Made by a program: the position numbers and the translations under genes
Assembly: GCA_002101905.1 (NCBI GenBank)
Contig: LQPU01000028.1
Span: forward strand, 1-64,000
DNA from: Mycobacterium shimoidei
GTDB taxonomy: Bacteria > Actinomycetota > Actinomycetes > Mycobacteriales > Mycobacteriaceae
Reading direction: 5' to 3'
Length of the DNA stretch: 64,000 nt
Part shown: positions 1-9,067 of the stretch, in pieces
Position numbering within the stretch: position 1 is the first letter of the stretch
Layout of the letters: every line of letters starts with the position of its first letter
Notes under the pieces: model-generated
Databases searched by the model: none
Told to the model about the DNA's origin: nothing
The model's input: the letters and a program-made list of their open reading frames with translations, nothing else

Positions 1-283
1 TTCATCTTCAGAAGACCTCGACCCCTACCCCGGTAACGACGCGCCGGCCAGCTCTACACCCTCAACTGCGAAGAGCCAGTTTTGCTTAACAGCTCGGTTA
101 CATTCCTCGATTCGGTCGGCGCAAGCTGTGTGTTAAGAGTTGCCCACGAACGTTAAAAAGCCATTAACCGAGTGGGCGTCGAAGCTGGGTTTACGCGATG
201 GTGTAGCAGGATCCATTGCCAGATACCGCCACACTGACAATCGCGACTCGTTAAATGGGTCGGTCCGGCCTCAGGAGTAATAC
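1..283. other. Region upstream of the PE-PPE-PE cluster, no gene assigned
   Basis: No convincing gene is seen in these 283 bases. Plus-strand frame 2 is open from the window edge to a TAA at about 134 (44 codons, starting SSSEDLDPYPGND), which could be the tail of a gene beginning outside the window, but its codon use is not clearly mycobacterial. The remainder is comparatively AT-rich around 85-175 and probably holds the promoter of the PE operon. The sequence CAGGAGTAATAC directly before the ATG at 284 is a good ribosome binding site (AGGAG, 7 bases before the start). Confidence 0.4.
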
Positions 284-1195
284 ATGTCGTATTTGAAGAC
301 GGTGCCCGAAGCGCTCGCCGCCGCCGCAACACAACTGGAGGGCATCGGCAACTCGTTTTCCGCCGAGAGCGCGGCCGCGGCAGCTCCGACGACAGACATC
401 ATTCCCGCGGCCGCCGACGAGGTGTCGGTGCTGCAGGCGGGGGTGTTCACGACCTACGGCCAGCTCTACCAGACGGTCAGCGCCCAGGCGCAGGCCATCC
501 ATCAGCAGTTCGTGAACTTGCTGGGGCTTAGCTCCGGCTCCTACGGCGACACCGAAGCGGCCAACCAGGTGGCGGCCGCCTCGACGCCGTTGTCCGGCCT
601 CGGTTCACTGATGGGCGGGGCGTCCTCGCCCGCGTCGACCGCGGCCGAGGGCCCGATAGAGCAGCTCGCAGCCATGATCAACGACACCACCGCGTTCCTC
701 AGCGGCTCGCCGATGAACAGCAACTTGGCGAACCTCGGCAATATCCAGGTCGGCAACTGGGCTTCGGCAGGTTCGGACCTGATCGGGATGGGCGGCGGTG
801 GGCTGTTGACGGCGCTGGCCGCCGACGCCATCGACGCCGAGGCGATGGATGCCGGGTTGATGGGCGCGGTCGCTCCGGCCGCGGCGAGCGGTGTCGGTGC
901 CGCCGGCGGCCTCGGCGGGGCACCGGTGATGGCCGGGGTCGGCCAGGCGGCCTCGCTCGGCGCACTGTCGGTGCCGCCCAGCTGGGCCGCCGGAGCCCCC
1001 GGGGCGGGCGCGCCGGTGACGTTCGCGGCTCAGAACTGGACCACCGCGGCGCCGCACGCAGGGGCCGTGACAACCATGCCGGCCGGCGTGCCGGCGGCCG
1101 TGGCGGGCGGTCGCGGAGGCATGGGCTACGGCGTCCCGCGCTATGGGGTCAAACCCAAAGTCATGCCGTTGCTACCCAAGCCGACGCTGACCTAG
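284..1195 (+). CDS. PE family protein with a PPE-SVP-like C-terminal region
   Basis: A 303-residue protein. Residues 1-95 form a PE domain: Pro-Glu at 8-9, an alanine-rich two-helix region and a YGDTE motif at 87-91, fitting the YxxxD/E type VII secretion signal. Most PE proteins either stop near residue 100 or continue as PGRS or lipase domains. Here the C-terminal third instead contains GALSVPPSW at 226-234 and a GRGGMGYGVPRYG-KPKVMP ending, which is nearly the same layout as the C-terminus of the PPE-SVP protein encoded next to it. Export by an ESX system, with the downstream PPE as partner, is inferred from the family. RBS AGGAG precedes the ATG. The PPE gene follows after 33 bp, so the two are probably co-transcribed. 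Confidence 0.9.
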   Translation: MSYLKTVPEALAAAATQLEGIGNSFSAESAAAAAPTTDIIPAAADEVSVLQAGVFTTYGQLYQTVSAQAQAIHQQFVNLLGLSSGSYGDTEAANQVAAASTPLSGLGSLMGGASSPASTAAEGPIEQLAAMINDTTAFLSGSPMNSNLANLGNIQVGNWASAGSDLIGMGGGGLLTALAADAIDAEAMDAGLMGAVAPAAASGVGAAGGLGGAPVMAGVGQAASLGALSVPPSWAAGAPGAGAPVTFAAQNWTTAAPHAGAVTTMPAGVPAAVAGGRGGMGYGVPRYGVKPKVMPLLPKPTLT

Positions 1196-1228
1196 CCCAG
1201 ACGGAATACACGAGACGGGAGTTCAAAA

Positions 1229-2428
1229 ATGGTTTTTGATTTCGCAGCCCGCCCTCCGGAGATCAACTCGGCGCTGATGTATTCCGGCGCCGGTGCGGGA
1301 CCGATGATGGCGGCCGCATCAGCGTTCAGCAGCTTGAGCTCGGAACTGAGCGCAAACGCAGCGGCCTACGAGGCGGTGATCTCCCAACTCGGCTCGCAGT
1401 GGATCGGGCCGTCGGCTTCGGCGATGGCCGCCGCCGCCCAGCCCTTTATCGCCTGGCTGAACACCACCTCCGGGGAACTGCAGCAGGCCGCCTCGCAGGC
1501 CATTGCATCGGCGGCGGCCTACGAGGCGGCGTTTGCCGCGACAGTTCCGCCGCCGGTGATCGCCGCCAATCGCGCTCAGCTGGCGATGCTTGTCGCAACC
1601 AACATCCTGGGGCAAAACACCCCGGCCATCGCGGCCAACGAAGCAATGTACGCCGAAATGTGGGCGCAAGACGCGGCCGCCATGTACGGCTACGCCGCAG
1701 CGTCGGCGACCGCCGCGCAGCTGGCACCGTTGACTCCGCCGGCCGAGAACACGAATCCGGCCGCCGCGGGATTGCAGGCCGCGGCGGTCGGCAATGCCGT
1801 CAACACCAATGCGACGTCGTCGGGGCTCACGGGGCTGCTGGGCAACCTGCAGAACGGACTGGGTTCGCTTGCCAACCCGATGGCCGGCGCCGCGGCCGCC
1901 ACCCCGATGGAGGACCTCGTTGCCGCTATCGACGGACTCGCCGGGGTTCCAATGGTCGTCAACACGATCAACGGGATGGACGTGACGGCGTCCTGGTGCA
2001 CGATGATGACGATCGCCGCGATGGCGACCCTGGGCCATTTCATGGCCCAAGCTCCAGCCGGCATCACGATCGGCCAGGTCACCCCCGTCGGTGAAGGCTT
2101 GGGGATGGGCATGACGCTGGTAGGCGCGACGGCCCCGGCCGGTGGCTTGGGCGGGGGGTCGGTACTGGCCGGGATGGGATCGGCGTCCGCGGTGGGCGGG
2201 TTGTCGGTGCCGGCCGGTTGGTCTGCCGCCACCCCGGCAGAGGTGGCTCCTGCGACGTTGGCGGGCAGCGGCTGGACCGCGGCCACCGAGGAAGCCGGCG
2301 CAGTGTCCACGGTGCCCGCCGGGGTGGGGATGCCGGTGGGGGCCGGTGCCGGGCGCGGAGGATTCGGCATCGGTGCGCCACGCTACGGCTTCAAGCCAAC
2401 TGTGATGCCCAAGCAGGTGGTCGTCTGA
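1229..2428 (+). CDS. PPE family protein, PPE-SVP subfamily
   Basis: A 399-residue protein with the PPE motif at residues 9-11 and the WxG turn (W58, G60) of the approximately 180-residue PPE domain. The PPE-SVP motif GGLSVPAGW lies around 323-331, and the C-terminus ends [18 protein letters not shown] proteins pair with PE proteins as helical heterodimers exported by ESX secretion systems; PPE-SVP members are commonly ESX-5 substrates. PE genes flank it on both sides, and its TGA overlaps the ATG of the downstream PE gene by one base, so the three genes look like one translationally coupled unit. RBS GGGAG lies upstream of the ATG. Confidence 0.93.
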   Translation: MVFDFAARPPEINSALMYSGAGAGPMMAAASAFSSLSSELSANAAAYEAVISQLGSQWIGPSASAMAAAAQPFIAWLNTTSGELQQAASQAIASAAAYEAAFAATVPPPVIAANRAQLAMLVATNILGQNTPAIAANEAMYAEMWAQDAAAMYGYAAASATAAQLAPLTPPAENTNPAAAGLQAAAVGNAVNTNATSSGLTGLLGNLQNGLGSLANPMAGAAAATPMEDLVAAIDGLAGVPMVVNTINGMDVTASWCTMMTIAAMATLGHFMAQAPAGITIGQVTPVGEGLGMGMTLVGATAPAGGLGGGSVLAGMGSASAVGGLSVPAGWSAATPAEVAPATLAGSGWTAATEEAGAVSTVPAGVGMPVGAGAGRGGFGIGAPRYGFKPTVMPKQVVV

Positions 2429-2697
2429 TGGCCGTTGAACCAGAAAGGCCGGAGTCGTTAGAGGCGGCCCTGACGCAGCTGCAGGCCGCCGGGGCGTCGA
2501 TGGCCGCCACGAACGCCTCCGTCGGCGTCCCGGTAACCGGGATCGCTCCGGCCGGCGCTGAGGAAATCTCGGCGATCACAGCGGCGCAATTTGCTTTGCA
2601 CAGTGCGAATTATCAAGCGATGAGCGCGCAGGCCGCGGCGATGCATGAGCTGTTCGTCGGAATCCTGAGCGCCGCCGCGAAGGCTGCTTCGGACTAG
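2428..2697 (+). CDS. Short PE family protein
   Basis: An 89-residue protein consisting of a PE domain only. It has the usual alanine-rich helices (LEAALTQLQAAGASMAATNA, then PAGAEEISAITAAQFALH and a second helix up to MHELFVGIL). The canonical N-terminal Pro-Glu is represented by EPERPES at 4-10. The classical YxxxD/E after the second helix is absent: the protein ends AAAKAASD, so export may depend on the PPE partner's signal. The start ATG overlaps the stop codon of the PPE gene, which argues for coupled translation and a PE/PPE complex. It is convergent with the membrane protein gene at 2707-3441, with only 9 bp between the two stops. Confidence 0.88.
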   Translation: MAVEPERPESLEAALTQLQAAGASMAATNASVGVPVTGIAPAGAEEISAITAAQFALHSANYQAMSAQAAAMHELFVGILSAAAKAASD

Positions 2698-2706
2698 CGC
2701 CGCGGC

Positions 2707-3441
2707 TCAGCGAGCGTGATGCCGCGAGTTGCTGCCGGGTCGGAACCAGGCGACCTTTGCCTGCCAGGATCGCGCTGAGCCGTAGGCGAAACCGATCGCG
2801 GCCAGGCACGCGCACAACCACACCGGCAGCGTGATGTCGATTCCGACCTCGGCCGTGGCCACCTGGATGACCGTCGCTGCCACGCCGAAACCGGCTGAAA
2901 TCAGGTAGAGGTTCACGGTCGCCGTCGAACGGGGATCCTTGCGCAGGATCAACAGCACTCGGACGGCGTAGGTGAACAAGTAGGTCAGCAACGCGCCGAG
3001 CACCAGCCAGTAGGCGCCAAACCACAGGGTGCCGACGTGGGCCGGAAACAGATCGGGGTGATATCCCTCGTCGGCGAGGATGAACACCGTCACAAGCACC
3101 GGAATACCCAGCCCCAAAGGGATTTCGATGTGCCGGCGAAACAGTCCCCGCAGCTCACGTTCGTCGCCCAGCCGCGCCATCCCGTGCATGATGATGGCCG
3201 TTACCGCGACGATCAGGCAGATGTGGCCGAGTAGGTCTTCCACATTCCAGCGCCGGAACACGTGGTGCAGCGGTGGCCCCAGCGTCGCCGACGCCCATGG
3301 CGACATCAGCAGCACCGCGCAGCCTTGCAGGGCTATGTTGAGGCTTGCGCCGGCTTCCCATCGCGACCGCCAGGTGTCGCGACGAACCCACAGGCTGTAG
3401 ACGACGGCAGCCAGCGTCACGACGATCAGTGCGGGCATCAT
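2707..3441 (-). CDS. Polytopic membrane protein, possibly MAB_1171c-like
   Basis: A 244-residue integral membrane protein with about seven hydrophobic segments, for example near residues 3-17, 35-55, 70-88, 112-125, 140-165, 178-200 and 208-225, ending in a basic tail (SNSRHHAR). There is no recognised catalytic motif. It lies 26 bp downstream of, and in the same orientation as, the small HTH gene at 3468-3782; such repressor-like plus multi-TM membrane protein pairs recur in actinobacteria, where the membrane partner is sometimes called a MAB_1171c-family putative transporter. That family assignment is from memory and tentative. A role in sensing or transport linked to the HTH protein is inference only. 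Confidence 0.7.
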   Translation of the reverse strand: MMPALIVVTLAAVVYSLWVRRDTWRSRWEAGASLNIALQGCAVLLMSPWASATLGPPLHHVFRRWNVEDLLGHICLIVAVTAIIMHGMARLGDERELRGLFRRHIEIPLGLGIPVLVTVFILADEGYHPDLFPAHVGTLWFGAYWLVLGALLTYLFTYAVRVLLILRKDPRSTATVNLYLISAGFGVAATVIQVATAEVGIDITLPVWLCACLAAIGFAYGSARSWQAKVAWFRPGSNSRHHAR

Positions 3442-3467
3442 TGATAGTCAATTTACCCGCGCTGGCG

Positions 3468-3782
3468 TCAAACTGGCGGTTTGGCGGGGTCCGGCTGAAG
3501 GTCGCGCAGCCTGGTGCGAGGCGGCGCTGATTCCAGATATTCGGTGACCGCTTCGGGCTCGATCAGCCCGAAGCGGACCTGCAGGTCGACCGGGTTGAGT
3601 CCGAAATACTTTGCTGCGCGGATCAGATTGTCGGCGGTGACCAACCTGCCCTCACGCACGGCCTTGTAGTACGCGGACTTGCGGTAACCGAATGCCTCGT
3701 AGACCTCGCTGGCAGCCAGCGGCCTACCCACCAAGTACGGCAGGACAACCGTCGGGTCCTTTTCGTGGTCGTTCATAAGCAT
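3468..3782 (-). CDS. Small HTH DNA-binding protein, immunity-repressor-like
   Basis: A 104-residue protein with a helix-turn-helix-like segment around residues 23-62 (ASEVYEAFGYRKSAYYKAVR, then TADNLIRAAKYFGLNP), resembling small phage-immunity-repressor-type regulators annotated in mycobacteria. The start may be the Met codon at 3780-3782 or the one at 3774-3776. It is followed by a membrane protein gene on the same strand and is divergent from two paralogous exported-peptide genes; the intergenic region holds a 19-bp direct repeat that is a reasonable binding-site candidate. Regulation of the peptides by this protein is inferred from position and not shown. Confidence 0.72.
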   Translation of the reverse strand: MLMNDHEKDPTVVLPYLVGRPLAASEVYEAFGYRKSAYYKAVREGRLVTADNLIRAAKYFGLNPVDLQVRFGLIEPEAVTEYLESAPPRTRLRDLQPDPAKPPV

Positions 3783-3846
3783 TGAGCCTGCTCTCGGTGA
3801 ACGGCATACCGATTACACGCACGTAAAAAGGAATTTAACTACCAAA

Positions 3847-3871
3847 GTTTACTTTTCAGGACTACAGTGCG
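3847..3871 (+). promoter_or_regulatory. Promoter-region element shared by the two exported-peptide genes, copy 1
   Basis: This 25-base stretch (GTTTACTTTTCAGGACTACA then GTGCG) matches 20 of 25 positions with 4351-4375 (GTTCACTTTTTTGGACTATA then GTGTG). It lies 86 bp before the peptide start at 3957, while copy 2 lies 28 bp before its gene. The ACTAYAGTG part resembles a -10 region, but no -35 with normal spacing is obvious. The match extends the coding-sequence duplication into the upstream region. Confidence 0.55.
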
Positions 3872-3876
3872 TTTAA

Positions 3877-3926
3877 CGTAACGTCGACGTAACTTAGACG
3901 GCTTTTGCGTAATGTCGATGTAACTT
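3877..3926. promoter_or_regulatory. Two 19-bp direct repeats, operator candidate
   Basis: The sequence CGTAAYGTCGAYGTAACTT occurs at 3877-3895 and 3908-3926; the copies differ only at two C/T positions and are spaced 31 bp start to start, close to three helical turns. They sit in the 174-bp divergent region between the repressor-like gene (start 3782) and the first exported-peptide gene (start 3957). No such repeat precedes the second peptide gene. Binding by the HTH protein is inferred. Confidence 0.6.
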
Positions 3927-3956
3927 CATCGGCGACTGTTGCCAAGGAGCGGCCCA

Positions 3957-4235
3957 ATGCACATCCGCCGGTATGCAGCGAAATTAGCGCAACGCACGGC
4001 GATCGCCGGCGCGGGCGCGCTGCTGATCGCGAGTGCGATTGACGGTGCCGACCTGATGGGACAAGCCCGCGCAGACAACCCGCAATGCGCCGCCACCAGC
4101 ACAGACCCGTGCCCGCCGGTCCCGGACAGGTCGATCACCGTGCGCGACGCCGGTCCGCAGCCTGCGGATCGACCCCACGGCCACCTTATTTGTCAGCCAG
4201 CGGGAAAAAGCGGGGCGTTCTGCTATCGCCGATGA
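3957..4235 (+). CDS. Small exported cysteine-containing protein, copy 1
   Basis: A 92-residue protein not assigned to a known family. The ATG at 3957 is chosen over the TTG at 3939 because AAGGAG lies 7 bp upstream. The N-terminus MHIRRYAAKLAQRTAIAGAG is a signal peptide (basic, then hydrophobic), with probable cleavage after GQARA. The mature part has four cysteines in the pattern QC, TDPC, IC and a C-terminal GAFCYRR. It is paralogous to the protein at 4403-4714: shared QARAD cleavage region, TDPC and GAFC(Y/F)RR. Two disulfides and an extracellular role are likely, but the function is unknown. The paralogue follows after 167 bp. Confidence 0.8.
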   Translation: MHIRRYAAKLAQRTAIAGAGALLIASAIDGADLMGQARADNPQCAATSTDPCPPVPDRSITVRDAGPQPADRPHGHLICQPAGKSGAFCYRR

Positions 4236-4350
4236 CGGACTAGCGCCACAGGCTGCAGACGACGCCAGCCGACGCCGCTGATCAGAAATATTGCTCGTCT
4301 GACGAATTGAGTGCGGATTCGTAAACCACGCGACTTTCTCGACGACTCAA

Positions 4351-4375
4351 GTTCACTTTTTTGGACTATAGTGTG
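4351..4375 (+). promoter_or_regulatory. Promoter-region element shared by the two exported-peptide genes, copy 2
   Basis: This element is the counterpart of 3847-3871, with 20 of 25 positions identical, and contains the palindrome ACTATAGT at 4365-4372. It lies 28 bp before the ATG at 4403, so the ACTATAGTG part may be a -10 region or an operator over the promoter. Confidence 0.55.
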
Positions 4376-4402
4376 GACTTGTAGCCGTCGGGAGGAGAGT
4401 CA

Positions 4403-4714
4403 ATGCCTGCACGCCCGCCCGTTGAGGCCGTTGACTGGGTCTCCCGCAAGCGATATGGACGAGCCATAGCACGCCGGGCGGCGATCGCCTGCGCTGGTGC
4501 GCTGGTTCTGGCGAGCGGCGTTGGCGGCGCCGATCTGCTGGGACAAGCCCGCGCGGACGACGACCCGCAGTGCGTCGTCACCGCCACAGATCCATGCGCG
4601 CCGGCTGCCAGTCAGCCTGAGCAACCGAGCCTTCAGGCCAAGCATCCACCGCGCGTACATCGCCTCGTCTGCGTGCCGGCGGCCAAGACCGGCGCCTTCT
4701 GCTTCCGGCGTTAA
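4403..4714 (+). CDS. Small exported cysteine-containing protein, copy 2
   Basis: A 103-residue paralogue of the protein at 3957-4235. The ATG at 4403 has GGAGG 7 bp upstream. A 35-residue basic and hydrophobic N-terminus (RRAAIACAGALVLASGVGGA) ends in GQARA, a probable signal peptidase site. The mature chain keeps the four-cysteine pattern QC, TDPC, VC and the terminal GAFCFRR; the central part (residues 65-85, Pro/Gln-rich) is divergent between copies. An extra Cys lies within the signal peptide, but without a clear lipobox. The gene is convergent with glnD, 15 bp apart. The function is unknown; duplication with conserved cysteines suggests selection on the secreted product. Confidence 0.8.
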   Translation: MPARPPVEAVDWVSRKRYGRAIARRAAIACAGALVLASGVGGADLLGQARADDDPQCVVTATDPCAPAASQPEQPSLQAKHPPRVHRLVCVPAAKTGAFCFRR

Positions 4715-4729
4715 CGGCGCTGCTGAGCG

Positions 4730-7144
4730 CTAGCCAGACTCGGTGTGTTCGATCGAGGCCGGCGTGACTGCGCCCAGCACGGCGAACAAGTCGCGCTCGA
4801 TGGCCGTTCGCAGATCCGGTGAGTCCTCGGTCGGCAGCACGACACAAAAGACGTCGTCGACCATCGAGCCACGAGTGGTGACTTTCGCCCAGATGATGTC
4901 TGCTCCGGCACGCTCGATGATGCCGGTGAGCTGCGCGAGCAGCCCGGCGCGGTCGGTGGCGCGGATTTGGATGGTGACCATGCCGGATGCGCCGTCTGAC
5001 CAGACGATGGACGGCGGCGCGCTCGGGTGGTGGGCCGGGATCGCGGTCGGGACATCGCGGACTGGTGAGCGTTGGGCCTCCTCGTCGCGCCGCTTCAACA
5101 TGTCCAAGACGTCGAGTTCACCGGCCAGCGCGCCAGCGAATTGCTGACGCAGCAGGTTGGCCGCTGCGGGCGCACCGAAGAGCGGCGTCACCACGAATTC
5201 GTTGATAGCGGACCCCTCGTGGATGTTCACCGATGCCGAATGCACGCGCAGCGAGTTCAGCGCCAGCACTCCAGCAGCTTTCGACAACAGGCCTCGCTGG
5301 TCGGGAGCGATCATGGCCACGTGATATGTCCGCCGACCGGTCCCCTGCCGCACCTGAACATGCACACCGTGGTCTGCTGCCAGCGAAAGATATTCGGGGT
5401 CAATGGGATCAGCATGCGGCAGCGGCTCGCCGGCCATCACCAGGTGGCAGCGCCGCACCAGGTCGTTGACCAAGGACGCCTTCCAGTCGCTCCACACCGC
5501 GGGACCGGTGGCCAGCGCGTCGGCTTCAGTCAACGCGTGCAGCACGTCGAGCAGCACGGGATCCCCGTCGAGTGCCTCGGAGACGGTGGTGATGGTCTTC
5601 GGGTCGTTGAGGTCGAGGCGGGTAGCGGTCTTTGCCAACAACAAATGGTGAAACACCAGCTTCGTCAGCATCTCGACGTCCGATGGCCACAGGCCCAGCC
5701 GAGTACCGATCTGGGTGGCCAGCTGGGCCCCGATTTCGCTGTGGTCAACGCCTCGACCCTTGCCGATATCGTGCAGCAGTGCGGCAAGCACCAGCAAGTC
5801 CGGACGAGCCACACGGGTAGTGAAAACCCTTGCCCGCGCAGCTGTTTCGGTCAGATGGCGGTCCACTGTCCAGATGTGGACGATGTCGTGCGGTGGTAGG
5901 TCGCGGACCGCTTCCCATTCGGGGAACAACCGGCTCCACAGCCCGGTCCGGTCGAGCGCCTCGATGGTCGTCACGGTGTTGGGACCGGCGGCAAGCAGAA
6001 CCAACAGGTTGTCCAACGCCTCGCGGGGCCACGGCGTGCGCAGTTCGGGCGCGGTGTCGGCCAACCGTTGCAGTGTTGACGCCGAAATGGGCAGTCCGGT
6101 GACGGCCGATGCGGCAGCCACACGCAACACCAGACCGGGGTCGCGTTCCGGCCGCGCATCGCGGGCCAGCACCACCTCCCCGCCGTACTCGATGACTCCC
6201 TCGTCTAGCGGCCGGCGAAGCCGCAGCCGCATGGCCGACATCCCGCGCCGCGGCAGCGCGTTGGCGGCGGTTCGCAGCCCGGAGTCAACGCGGTAGCTGA
6301 TAGTGCGAGCCACGTCAGATAACGTGCGCGCCAAATCATATCGGTCGCCGATATGCAAGGCGGCGCTGATCTCGTCGGCGTACTGGGCCAACAGCAGGTC
6401 ACGTCCGCGTCCGGAAACCCGGTGCAGTTCGGTGCGGACGTCGAGCAGGGTGCGATAGGCGTCGGCGAGCGGTCCCGTCGGGTTGTCCAGGCCGCGGACA
6501 TCGAGACGGTCGGCGAGCTGTGCGACCGCCAGGGCGTCGAGCAACTGAACATCGCGTAGGCCTCCGCGGCCGCATTTCAGGTCGGGTTCGGCACGATGGG
6601 CGATCTCGCCGCTGAGTTGCCAGCGGGAATGGGTGGCTTCGATGAGTTCGCCGAAACGGGACCGAATTTCGGCTCGCCACTGCCTCCGCACGCCGTCGAT
6701 GAGCCGTGCGGACAGCCGCTCGTCCCCGGCGATATGGCGGGCATCGAGCATGCCCAGACCCGCCGAAATCTCCGCGCCGGCAACCCCCAACGCCTCGCCA
6801 ATCGTCCGCACGCTGTGATCAAGGCGAATGTTGCTGTCCCACAACGGATACCACAACAGCTCGGCGACTTGTGCGACCGCATCGGCAGGCATGTCGTCGT
6901 GCACCAGCAACAGGTCCAAATCGGAGTGCGGCAGCAGCTCGCCACGGCCCAGCGAACCGGTTGCCACGATGGCGAAACCGCTGTCGGCACCGATACCGAT
7001 CTCGCTTGCCTTAGTGGTCAGCCAGAACTCGTGCAGCTCTTGCCACGCCTGACGTAATGTCGCCGAATCCATGTGATTCGGCGAGTCGGACAGCAGCGCG
7101 GCCCGGGCGGCCGCTAAGTCAGCTGCTGTGCCGTGCCGCGTCAT
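4730..7144 (-). CDS. glnD: Bifunctional PII nucleotidylyltransferase/hydrolase
   Basis: An 804-residue protein of typical GlnD length. The nucleotidyltransferase motif [18 protein letters not shown] is at residues 63-80, followed by a linker domain, an HD phosphohydrolase domain ([13 protein letters not shown] near 460) and two C-terminal ACT domains ([14 protein letters not shown] and [13 protein letters not shown]). GlnD modifies and demodifies the PII T-loop tyrosine in response to glutamine. In actinobacteria the modification is reported to be adenylylation rather than uridylylation; which applies here cannot be read from sequence. It lies 36 bp downstream of glnB in the amt-glnB-glnD operon. 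Confidence 0.96.
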   Translation of the reverse strand: MTRHGTAADLAAARAALLSDSPNHMDSATLRQAWQELHEFWLTTKASEIGIGADSGFAIVATGSLGRGELLPHSDLDLLLVHDDMPADAVAQVAELLWYPLWDSNIRLDHSVRTIGEALGVAGAEISAGLGMLDARHIAGDERLSARLIDGVRRQWRAEIRSRFGELIEATHSRWQLSGEIAHRAEPDLKCGRGGLRDVQLLDALAVAQLADRLDVRGLDNPTGPLADAYRTLLDVRTELHRVSGRGRDLLLAQYADEISAALHIGDRYDLARTLSDVARTISYRVDSGLRTAANALPRRGMSAMRLRLRRPLDEGVIEYGGEVVLARDARPERDPGLVLRVAAASAVTGLPISASTLQRLADTAPELRTPWPREALDNLLVLLAAGPNTVTTIEALDRTGLWSRLFPEWEAVRDLPPHDIVHIWTVDRHLTETAARARVFTTRVARPDLLVLAALLHDIGKGRGVDHSEIGAQLATQIGTRLGLWPSDVEMLTKLVFHHLLLAKTATRLDLNDPKTITTVSEALDGDPVLLDVLHALTEADALATGPAVWSDWKASLVNDLVRRCHLVMAGEPLPHADPIDPEYLSLAADHGVHVQVRQGTGRRTYHVAMIAPDQRGLLSKAAGVLALNSLRVHSASVNIHEGSAINEFVVTPLFGAPAAANLLRQQFAGALAGELDVLDMLKRRDEEAQRSPVRDVPTAIPAHHPSAPPSIVWSDGASGMVTIQIRATDRAGLLAQLTGIIERAGADIIWAKVTTRGSMVDDVFCVVLPTEDSPDLRTAIERDLFAVLGAVTPASIEHTESG

Positions 7145-7180
7145 CCCGGCTCGGATCGGGTCAACGAACCATTACGTGGC

Positions 7181-8912
<1,732 letters not shown>

Positions 8913-9006
8913 GCGCCCAAACCTCCTTCACCGAGACCACCGCCAATAGAGGAGATGACCTGCTCAGACAATGCGAGGTGGTTGTTTCGAAAGGCGGCGC
9001 AGACCG

Positions 9007-9022
9007 GTTTCGCGGGCGTTAC
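9007..9022 (-). promoter_or_regulatory. GlnR-type binding box upstream of amt
   Basis: Read on the minus strand this is GTAAC-GCCCGC-GAAAC, a match to the actinobacterial GlnR half-site pair gTnAC-n6-GaAAC. It lies 95-110 bp before the amt start, in the 155-bp gap to ftsY. A second GAAAC follows 23 bp downstream of the first, but without a proper GTnAC partner. GlnR activates amt-glnB-glnD under nitrogen limitation in related actinobacteria; action here is inferred from the motif. Confidence 0.7.
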
Positions 9023-9067
9023 ATCATGCTCACACGGTGGTGGGCGCGAGGCTGATCGCGGGCTGAG

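Noticed and set aside
2..136. Possible 3' end of a gene entering from the left edge
   Set aside because: Only 44 codons, ambiguous third-position GC, no recognisable motif; noted in the upstream region but not called.
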